In this document: positions 55,967 through 64,000 of the stretch, piece by piece | Layout of the letters: the number at the start of each line of letters is the position of its first letter | Numbering within the stretch: position 1 is the stretch's first letter | From: Bradyrhizobium sp. CIAT3101 | GTDB taxonomy: Bacteria > Pseudomonadota > Alphaproteobacteria > Rhizobiales > Xanthobacteraceae | Assembly (NCBI RefSeq): GCF_029714945.1 | Contig: NZ_CP121634.1 | Coordinates: 7,461,001 to 7,525,000, forward strand | Reading direction: 5' to 3' | Length of the DNA: 64,000 bases | Notes under the pieces: model-generated | The model's input: only the letters and a program-made list of their open reading frames with translations | Database searches by the model: none | Told to the model about the DNA's origin: nothing | Position numbers and translations under genes: made by a program

Positions 55967-58117
55967 ATGCGGCTGATCGGCAAGCGGGACATCGTTGCGG
56001 CAATCCTGATTGCGCTCGTTGCGGGTGCGGCCTTCACGTCTCCGCCGTTGCAGACCCTGCAAGGTCTCTCGCTCGACATTCTCACAGCCTTGCGCTGGAA
56101 GCTGGTCGGCGACCGCCGCGATCCCGCGACATCGCCGGTCGTCGTCGTAGCGATCGACGGCGAGACCTACGAGACCCCGCCCTTCAAGGGATCGCCGACC
56201 CAGACCTGGACACGCGAGATCGGCCGGGTGCTCGGAAGCATCACCGAAGGCGGCGCCAAGGTCATCGGATTTGACGTCATCTTTCCGAGCTCGATCGAGC
56301 AGTCGGAAATTCCCTTTGGCGACACATCGTTCGGCAACCGTGTGAAGGGATTTGACCGGGACTATCTCATCGCCCTGCGAAAACTCTCCGACAGCGGCAA
56401 GCTCGTGCTCGGCGAGATTCTCAGCAACGACCATCCGGACAGGCCCGATCGCGCGCAGCAACTGGCGGTGAAAAACAACATCCGCGCGCTCAACGTCCAT
56501 ACCGACGCCGACGACGTGATCCGGCGAATGCCGCTGAGCTTTTCCATCGCGGGCCAGCCGATGCCCGCAATGGCCGTCGAACTCACCGCGCGCGCGCTCG
56601 CTGCCAAGCCCGAGACCGGGCCGACCGGCGTGACGAATTTGTCGGGCTACGCGATCCCAGGCCCGGTCCCCAACACGCTCACGCTCAACTTCCGCGGCAT
56701 GGGCCGCGACATCCCCGCCTATTCCTTCGCCGATTTACGCGCCTGTGTCGAGAAGGGAGATGCCGAGTTCTTCCGCCGCGCCTTCGACGGCAAGATCGTG
56801 CTGCTCGGCAGCATCCTCAATTTCGACGACCGCAAGCTCACCTCTATGCGCCTGGCCGGCGGATATGACGGGACACCCGGCTCGCGATGCGCCCCGCCCG
56901 CGCCTGCGGGCGCGGCGCAACAAGCCCGCAACGCCGTCGCCGGCGTCTTCGTCCACGCCACCGTCGTGCGAAATCTGCTCGAACACGATGCCATCACCGA
57001 GCTCGGCTTCCCGCTGCGAGCGATCCTGACAATTGCGTTCGCGGCGATCATTGCCGCGGCCGCCTGCCTGCTCGCTCCGACCGGCGCGGCGATCACCTGG
57101 CTTGGGCTCACCGTCGCCTACGCCGCCGTCGCCGTCGGCACGTTCACGCATGCCATCGCGCTGCCCCTGACCGAGCCGGTGCTCGCGGGTCTCGCAGCGC
57201 TCGCGCTGATGATCGGCTACCGCTTCGTGATCGCCGACCGTGAGGAACGCTTCCTGCGCAAGAGCTTTGCGTTCTATCTCGCGCCCGAGGTGATCGACGG
57301 CATGGTCGCCTCCGGCAAGATGCCGGTGCTTGGCGGCGAGATGCGCAACATCACCATGTTCTTCTCGGACCTCAGTGGCTTCTCCTCGATCGCCGAAAAG
57401 ATGACGCCGAGCGAGCTGGTCGCGTTGATGAACGACTATCTCTCGGCGATGACAGACATCATCGAAAGCCATGGCGGCTACGTCGACAAATATATCGGCG
57501 ATTCCATCGTCGCGATGTTCGGCGCGCCGGCCGACGATCCCGATCATGCACGCAACGCGGTCGCCGCCGCGTTGCAATGCCGCGACCGGCTCGAGGAGCT
57601 CAACGAAAGCCATCCCGCGTTCCGCGGCCGCGGCCTCGCCCACCGCATCGGGTTGAACAGCGGCGAAGCCGTGGTCGGCAATATCGGCTCGCGCCGGCGC
57701 TTCAACTACACCGTCATGAGCGACACCGTGAATCTTGCCTCACGGCTCGAAGGCGCCAACAAATATTTTGGCACCGTGATCATGGCGTCCGAGATGACCG
57801 TGGACCAGAGCCGCAACGCCTACACCTGGCGCGAGCTGGACATGGTGAGGGTGCAGGGACGCGACGAGCCGATCAGGGTATACGAGCCGCTCGCCGACGT
57901 GAACCAGGAGACGCAGGAGCAGGGTACCCGCGCGGCAGCTTACGCCGAGGGACTCGCATGCTGGCGCGCGCGCGACTTCGCGCAAGCCGCTGCGCTGTTC
58001 GAAAGTGCCGCACGCGATGATCCGCCGAGCCGGTATTTTGCCAGGCGTGCCCGAGCCCTGGCAACGAATCCGCCGCCAGGCGAGTGGACACCGGTGAATA
58101 CGCTCGAAGGGAAGTAG
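55967..58117 (+). CDS. CHASE2-domain class III adenylate cyclase
   Basis: This 716-residue inner-membrane protein has an N-terminal span and a periplasmic CHASE2 domain (residues ~35-345) with VVVVAIDGETYETPPF and VIGFDVIFPSSI. Three spans follow at about 348-421, then a class III cyclase domain (~455-640). Catalytic residues are present: metal Asp in FFSDLSGF and YIGDSIVAMFG, substrate Lys in DKYIGDS, Asp in VMSDTVN and the Asn/Arg in VNLASRLE. The Lys/Asp pair favours ATP over GTP, so cAMP is the likely product. A short C-terminal helical tail follows. It is coupled with the secreted protein upstream. Confidence 0.93.
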   Translation: MRLIGKRDIVAAILIALVAGAAFTSPPLQTLQGLSLDILTALRWKLVGDRRDPATSPVVVVAIDGETYETPPFKGSPTQTWTREIGRVLGSITEGGAKVIGFDVIFPSSIEQSEIPFGDTSFGNRVKGFDRDYLIALRKLSDSGKLVLGEILSNDHPDRPDRAQQLAVKNNIRALNVHTDADDVIRRMPLSFSIAGQPMPAMAVELTARALAAKPETGPTGVTNLSGYAIPGPVPNTLTLNFRGMGRDIPAYSFADLRACVEKGDAEFFRRAFDGKIVLLGSILNFDDRKLTSMRLAGGYDGTPGSRCAPPAPAGAAQQARNAVAGVFVHATVVRNLLEHDAITELGFPLRAILTIAFAAIIAAAACLLAPTGAAITWLGLTVAYAAVAVGTFTHAIALPLTEPVLAGLAALALMIGYRFVIADREERFLRKSFAFYLAPEVIDGMVASGKMPVLGGEMRNITMFFSDLSGFSSIAEKMTPSELVALMNDYLSAMTDIIESHGGYVDKYIGDSIVAMFGAPADDPDHARNAVAAALQCRDRLEELNESHPAFRGRGLAHRIGLNSGEAVVGNIGSRRRFNYTVMSDTVNLASRLEGANKYFGTVIMASEMTVDQSRNAYTWRELDMVRVQGRDEPIRVYEPLADVNQETQEQGTRAAAYAEGLACWRARDFAQAAALFESAARDDPPSRYFARRARALATNPPPGEWTPVNTLEGK

Positions 58118-58123
58118 CGATCT

Positions 58124-58290
58124 CTTACCCTCCCTTGGAGGGGGAGGGTCGGCTCACATTAAGCGCAGCGAAAATGTGAGACGGGGTGGGGTGATCTCTC
58201 CCCGCGGGCACTGTTCATCGTGGAGAGACCGTCACCCCACCCCGCTCGCGCTACGCGCGATCGACCCTCCCCCTCCAGGGGAGGGTGAAG
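58124..58290. repeat. Long imperfect palindromic intergenic element (~167 bp)
   Basis: Outer arms CTTACCCTCCC...GAGGGTCG pair with CGACCCTCC...GGAGGGTGAAG. Inner arms GGGGTGGGGTGA and TCTCTCC pair with GGAGAGA and TCACCCCACCCC. Together they form a large cruciform-capable element filling the gap between the cyclase stop and the pobA stop. Elements of this purine/pyrimidine-skewed type are scattered through Bradyrhizobium-like genomes. It lies between convergent genes and may act as a bidirectional terminator. Confidence 0.85.
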
Positions 58291-58298
58291 GCCGACGC

Positions 58299-60427
<2,129 letters not shown>

Positions 60428-60435
60428 TCCGGGGC

Positions 60436-60822
60436 CTATTGGTGCGCCCGATTCCCGGTTTCAGTTCGCGCATCCTCCGGATGCCTCTTCTCATAATGCA
60501 GGAAGAGATCGAGCAACGCCAGAAGCACGATGGCGATACCGAAACCGATGCTCAGATGCATCGCCCGCGTATGGGGAAATCCGAGCAGCCAGGGCGAAGC
60601 GATGAGCCAGACGCCCATCAGGACGTTGATCCATTCCTCCCAGTCCCGGTAGGCGATGATGGCCGCCAGCGAGAGCACGACAATGATGGCGCTGGTGACC
60701 CAGAGGTCGATCTTGCCCTGGCTGTTGGTCAGCTTGAACAGCCACGGCGATATAAAGAGGACGGCCGCGAGAAACAGATTGTAGACGTCAGGGGCAGTTT
60801 CACGCTCTTGCAGCTTGCTCAT
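60436..60822 (-). CDS. SPW-repeat membrane protein
   Basis: This 128-residue protein has four hydrophobic spans and two copies of the Ser-Pro-Trp motif (LFISPWLFKL, LIASPWLLGF), defining the SPW repeat family. Each repeat is followed by a second span (LWVTSAIIVVLSLAAIIAY and HLSIGFGIAIVLLALLDLFL). GGAGG seven bases before the ATG at 60822 decides the start. The family's function is unknown. It converges on the pobR stop with an 8-base gap. Confidence 0.85.
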   Translation of the reverse strand: MSKLQERETAPDVYNLFLAAVLFISPWLFKLTNSQGKIDLWVTSAIIVVLSLAAIIAYRDWEEWINVLMGVWLIASPWLLGFPHTRAMHLSIGFGIAIVLLALLDLFLHYEKRHPEDARTETGNRAHQ

Positions 60823-60916
60823 GGCAAACCCTCCGCGAGGGATCTGTCGAAGCAAGGGGCGGCGCGCGATTTTGTTCCTATTGGGTGCGGATTGGCTGCC
60901 TAGACTTTGGTCTCAC

Positions 60917-61888
60917 TCAGGAACCGAAGCGGCGGCGATAGTCCTGCGGTGCGGTCGCGAGCACGCGCAAGAAGCTGCGGCGCATGGTCTCCTCGGAGCC
61001 GAAGCCGCAGCGCTGGGATATCCGCTTCACCGGCAGGCGCGTCTCCGACAGCATTCGCCGCGCAGCTTCCACCCGCAGCCGCTCGATGGCCCGAAGCGGC
61101 GTCAGCCCGGTCGCCCTGGCATAATGGCGGCTGAAGCTGCGCTCGCTCATGCCGGCCTCGCGCGCCAGCCTGGACAGAGAGAGATCGCCGGCGAGGTGCG
61201 TGCCGATCCACTGGTGCAGCGCGCCGAATTCATCCTCTGCGGATTGCAGCGATAGCGCCTCGCTGAACTGCGCCTGCCCACCGGGCCGCTTGAGAAAGAC
61301 GACGAGATAACGCGCCACGGCCAGCGCCGTGGCGCGGCCGAGATCTTCCTCGACCAGGGCCAACGCCAGATCGATGCCGGCCGTCACGCCTGCCGAAGTC
61401 CAGATCGCACCATCGCGCACGAAGATCGGATCGGGCTCGACGCGCACGGCCGGGAAACGCCGCGCCAGCTCGGCGCAATACGACCAATGGGTCACCGCAC
61501 GGCGCCCGTCGAGCGCGCCGGATGCACCGAGCAGGAACGCGCCGGTGCAGACCGACGCCACGCGGCGTGCCTTCTTCACCCGCTGCCGCAGCCAGTCCAG
61601 CAGCACCGGATCGGAGGCGGCGGCATCAACGCCCGGACCTCCCGCAACCAGCAACGTGTCCAGCCCGCTGCCGGCGCGCGGCAGCAGCTCCGTTGCAATC
61701 TCCAATCCCGAGGATGCCGTTACACACGCGCGGCCTTTCGCCACCACGCGAAGCACATAAGGCGGCGTTCCGCCGGCCTCCGCGATCTGCTCGTTGGCGG
61801 TCGCGAAGACCTGGAGCGGACCGGTGACGTCGAGCAGTTGCACCGACGGATAGGCCAGCACCTCGATCACCCGCGCGGAGTTCCGCAT
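60917..61888 (-). CDS. GlxA-family transcriptional regulator (DJ-1/PfpI domain plus AraC HTH)
   Basis: The 323-residue regulator has an N-terminal amidotransferase-like domain with VIEVLAYPSVQLLDVTGPLQ and LLVAGGPGVDAA. A nucleophile-elbow Cys lies in VASVCTGAFLLGASG. The C-terminal AraC DNA-binding domain reads LAREAGMSERSFSRHYARA and RISQRCGFGSEETMRRSF. A longer open frame upstream is not protein-like, and the ATG at 61888 begins the domain. It is divergent from the NTF2-like gene, its most likely target. The ligand is unknown. Confidence 0.9.
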   Translation of the reverse strand: MRNSARVIEVLAYPSVQLLDVTGPLQVFATANEQIAEAGGTPPYVLRVVAKGRACVTASSGLEIATELLPRAGSGLDTLLVAGGPGVDAAASDPVLLDWLRQRVKKARRVASVCTGAFLLGASGALDGRRAVTHWSYCAELARRFPAVRVEPDPIFVRDGAIWTSAGVTAGIDLALALVEEDLGRATALAVARYLVVFLKRPGGQAQFSEALSLQSAEDEFGALHQWIGTHLAGDLSLSRLAREAGMSERSFSRHYARATGLTPLRAIERLRVEAARRMLSETRLPVKRISQRCGFGSEETMRRSFLRVLATAPQDYRRRFGS

Positions 61889-61987
61889 GGCGCGTGACCT
61901 GGAGCTTGGCGAGAAACGAGGGTTCTTTGGCATTTGCGCCAAAGCGTGCCCGGTTATGTTGCCGCTGTCCAGCCTCGAGGAGAGACC

Positions 61988-62377
61988 ATGACCACCAAGA
62001 CTTTCATCAAGACCGCCCCGCCGGACTGGCTTCTCGCGATGTGGAAGGAGATCGACGACAAGACCTTCGGCAAGGGTTTTGACTGTTTCGCCGAAGACGC
62101 GATCTGCAATCTCGGCGTCGCCGACTGGCACGGCCGCGAGGCGATCCGCAATAATCTGCGGCAGTTCATCGACCGCGGCTTTACCGCGCTCCATGACGTC
62201 GTCGAGTTCTGGGATAGTCCCGAGCTCAAGATCTTCCACGGCAAGGTCGCGATGCGCTTCGACGATCCCACCATCGCAGCCGTGAGGCCGACGATGGCCC
62301 ATTTCTTCTACATGGACGAAAAGGACCCCAACAAGGTCAAGCGCTGGATCGGCGCGGTGGGACCGACCGGCTTCTAG
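61988..62377 (+). CDS. NTF2-like (SnoaL-type) protein
   Basis: This 129-residue protein has the small cone-shaped NTF2/SnoaL layout: DWLLAMWKEIDDKTFGKGFD, then ICNLGVADWHGREAIRNNLR, ALHDVVEFWDS and a C-terminal beta stretch. Such proteins are often small-ligand enzymes or binding proteins. GGAGAG lies near the ATG at 61988. It is divergent from the GlxA-type regulator gene. No catalytic residue can be assigned. Confidence 0.8.
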   Translation: MTTKTFIKTAPPDWLLAMWKEIDDKTFGKGFDCFAEDAICNLGVADWHGREAIRNNLRQFIDRGFTALHDVVEFWDSPELKIFHGKVAMRFDDPTIAAVRPTMAHFFYMDEKDPNKVKRWIGAVGPTGF

Positions 62378-62428
62378 CCGGCGCGCCGCCGACAAAACGC
62401 GGCGGTGCAAGCTCAACCACGATAAGAG

Positions 62429-62458
62429 AGCCGGCCTCATCATCGGATGCGGCCGGCT
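62429..62458 (+). terminator. Hairpin after the NTF2-like gene
   Basis: AGCCGGCC / GGCCGGCT forms a perfect 8-bp stem with a 14-base loop, about 50 bases after the stop codon and followed by TATT. It is a terminator candidate for the rightward gene. Confidence 0.5.
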
Positions 62459-62467
62459 TATTCCTGG

Positions 62468-62538
62468 TCACGTGAAGGGAACGTCGAAGACGACGACCTC
62501 CTCCGGCCCTCCTGCAAGTTGATCGCGAAGGAATACAC
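62468..62538 (-). pseudogene. Frameshifted remnant of the 3' end of pcaG
   Basis: Read leftward, this stretch encodes VYSFAINLQ and, after a two-base insertion, GPEEVVVFDV. The intact PcaG in this window ends VYSFTINLQGPDETVFFDV. Nucleotide similarity is also obvious (TATTCCTTC-x-CGATCAA...CTGCAG-like). The upstream 340 bases (62539-62881) show no recognisable pcaG, no start codon in frame and no other supported gene. I interpret this as the decayed end of a duplicated or rearranged pcaG copy. Confidence 0.6.
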
Positions 62539-62881
62539 GAAGGCGGCCATAACCGGGATCGGGTGAATTTGGACCGGGCCCGCCCCTATTCCCGGCGCGT
62601 CTACTTACCTTCGTATAGAACGACCAACCCTTTTGATAGAATTCGTTTACCTCCGTACGATTGAGCCCGGAATGCCCACGCCTTATCGTGGCTGCATTCG
62701 GCGCCCAGGCGCTGGTGGCACGGGACCTCCCTAACCTTGGCGCAAGACGGCCACACCCTGTCCGGTCGTCTGCGCCGCCTTTTCAGCAGGCCGTAGCCAC
62801 CTTCGTGTTTCCCCGGCCGCCACATCGAGCCCTCGCGGTCGAAACTGCCGGCTTCCATGCGAAACTGGAGCTTCGTGCATA

Positions 62882-63496
62882 ATGTCTTCGTTTGAGAAGA
62901 TCGCACTCTTTATCGATGGCTCCAATCTCCATGCCACCTCCAAGGCGCTCGGTTTCGACATCGATTACAGGCGTCTGCTCAGCGAATTTCGCAGCCGAGG
63001 CGTGTTGCTGCGAGCCTTCTATTACACGACCGTCATCGAGGATCAGGAATACTCGTCAATCCGCCCATTGATCGACTGGCTCGACTATAACGGGTATACC
63101 GTCGTCACCAAGTTCTCCAAGGAGTTCGTCGACGCCACCACCGGCCGCCGCAAGATGAAGGGCAGCATGGATGTGGACCTCGCCGTGACGGCGATGGAGC
63201 TCGCCGGACACGTCGATCAGATGGTGTTGTTCTCGGGCGACGGAGATTTTCGGTCGCTGGTTCAGGCGGTGCAACGCCGCGGCGTCCGGGTGACCGTCAT
63301 CTCCACGCTAGCCAGCCAGCCGCCGATGATCGCCGACGAACTGCGCCGGCAGGCGGACATCTTCGTTGACCTGGCGGAACTGAAGCCGAAAGTGGGACGC
63401 GATCCGGCGGAACGGCCGGGATCGCGCGAGATGCGTCAGCAACCGCCACAATTCAACGCGCGCGGGTCGGTGAATCGAAGCGACCGGCTGGAATGA
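62882..63496 (+). CDS. NYN-domain protein (LabA/DUF88, PIN-like nuclease fold)
   Basis: This 204-residue protein has an NYN domain with the acidic catalytic pattern of PIN-like nucleases: ALFIDGSNLHATSKALG, then KGSMDVDLAVTAMELA and VLFSGDGDFRSLVQAVQRRG. The last ~40 residues are polar. Family members are predicted RNases; cellular targets are unknown. The ATG at 62882 follows directly on a region with no gene. It converges on pcaG with a 24-base gap. Confidence 0.88.
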   Translation: MSSFEKIALFIDGSNLHATSKALGFDIDYRRLLSEFRSRGVLLRAFYYTTVIEDQEYSSIRPLIDWLDYNGYTVVTKFSKEFVDATTGRRKMKGSMDVDLAVTAMELAGHVDQMVLFSGDGDFRSLVQAVQRRGVRVTVISTLASQPPMIADELRRQADIFVDLAELKPKVGRDPAERPGSREMRQQPPQFNARGSVNRSDRLE

Positions 63497-63520
63497 TCCG
63501 GCGCGACGATCCCCGGGTCG

Positions 63521-64000
63521 TCAGACGTCGAAGAACACCGTCTCGTCGGGCCCCTGCAGATTGATCGTGAAGGAATAAACAACCTTGCCGGCACGCTCGC
63601 TGCGGGTCGCGATCAGCGTCTTGCGACGCATTGGAGGTTCGACCAGATTGAGCACCGGATCGGCGGCGTTTGCGGCTTCTTCGTCGGAGAAATAAAGCCG
63701 CGTGTTGAGCCCGATATTGATGCCGCGCGCGACAATCCAGATGTTGACGTACGGCGCGCATTTGCGCCCCGCCTTGTCGGTGATGGCGCCCGGCTTGATG
63801 GTCTCGAAGGTGACGAGCCCATTCTCGAAATCCGAGCCGCCGCGGCCCCAGCCGCGAAAATCCCCGTCCAAAGCGCCGGCGGAGCGATCGGCCGGATGAT
63901 TGTAGCGGCCGACCGCGTTGGCCTGCCAGATCTCGAGCAGAACGTCGCGCAGTGGCGAACCGCTGCCGTCGATCACCTTGCCTTCCAGCGTGATGCGCTC
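63521..64000 (-). CDS. pcaG: Protocatechuate 3,4-dioxygenase alpha subunit, N-terminus outside the window
   Basis: PcaG with PcaH cleaves protocatechuate by intradiol ring opening, the step after PobA. The visible 159 residues include the intradiol dioxygenase pattern VIDGSGSPLRDVLLEIWQAN, GRYNHPADRSAG and FRGWGRGGSDF. ETIKPGAITDKAG and KCAPYVNIWIVARGIN also fit, and the alpha-chain ending is GPDETVFFDV. Alpha subunits lack the iron ligands found in the beta chain. The frame runs off the right end of the window, where pcaH should lie upstream. Confidence 0.93.
   Translation of the reverse strand, partial: ERITLEGKVIDGSGSPLRDVLLEIWQANAVGRYNHPADRSAGALDGDFRGWGRGGSDFENGLVTFETIKPGAITDKAGRKCAPYVNIWIVARGINIGLNTRLYFSDEEAANAADPVLNLVEPPMRRKTLIATRSERAGKVVYSFTINLQGPDETVFFDV

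Noticed and set aside
60917..62443. Extension of the GlxA-type regulator to about 508 codons
   Set aside because: The extra N-terminal part overlaps the divergent NTF2-like gene and has no domain; the ATG at 61888 is well placed.
62601..62906. A leftward 101-codon frame and a rightward 73-codon frame in the gap before the NYN gene
   Set aside because: Neither has a ribosome-binding site or protein-like composition, and the leftward one overlaps the NYN gene start. Best treated as non-coding.

Overview
The window looks like chromosome of a Rhizobiales alphaproteobacterium, most likely Bradyrhizobium or a close relative. This is an inference from the high GC, the gene content (dTDP-rhamnose genes, pobA/pobR beside pcaG, a cheA-type cluster with an STAS protein, DUF3551, GrlR-like and NYN proteins) and short intergenic palindromes typical of that group. 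No tRNA, rRNA, CRISPR array, insertion sequence or phage gene was seen.

About 0-30 kb is a large surface-polysaccharide locus. It starts with two related family-4 glycosyltransferases, two flippase-type membrane proteins and a small putative transferase. Next come a secreted clan-A-like glycoside hydrolase, a GT2 transferase and a 1,536-residue secreted protein. The latter combines a glycosidase-like head, five ~160-residue repeats and an RTX-like C-terminal tail. After it come five acyltransferase-3 genes, a Wzy-like polymerase, an O-antigen-ligase-family protein, a BTLCP/LapG-type cysteine peptidase, a Wzz/BY-kinase chain-length regulator with small accessory proteins, and a WcaJ-type priming transferase. 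Polymer priming, assembly, flipping, polymerisation, length control, decoration and trimming are all represented. No Wza-type outer-membrane exporter and no type I secretion transporter was recognised.

About 30-36 kb holds a small membrane protein, a PPP-type phosphatase, a coiled-coil protein and the four dTDP-L-rhamnose genes, arranged as divergent pairs (rfbCD leftward, rfbAB rightward). About 36-42.4 kb is a stretch of small genes, several of 50-90 codons: one-span membrane proteins, a Myb-like DNA-binding protein, a DUF3551 protein, a CSS-EAL c-di-GMP phosphodiesterase, VanZ-like, CHRD and GrlR-like proteins.

About 42.5-53.7 kb is one leftward chemotaxis operon: STAS, cheY, cheA, cheW, mcp, cheW, mcp, cheR, cheB and a soluble methyl-accepting-like protein. 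A REC-HD-GYP phosphodiesterase diverges from it. A secreted protein and a CHASE2 adenylate cyclase follow, so c-di-GMP and cAMP signalling genes flank the chemotaxis genes.

About 58-64 kb is aromatic catabolism: a long palindromic element, pobA and its divergent AraC-type regulator, an SPW-repeat protein, a GlxA-type regulator, an NTF2-like protein, an NYN-domain protein and the 3' part of pcaG. A short frameshifted copy of the pcaG 3' end lies about 1 kb from the real pcaG end.
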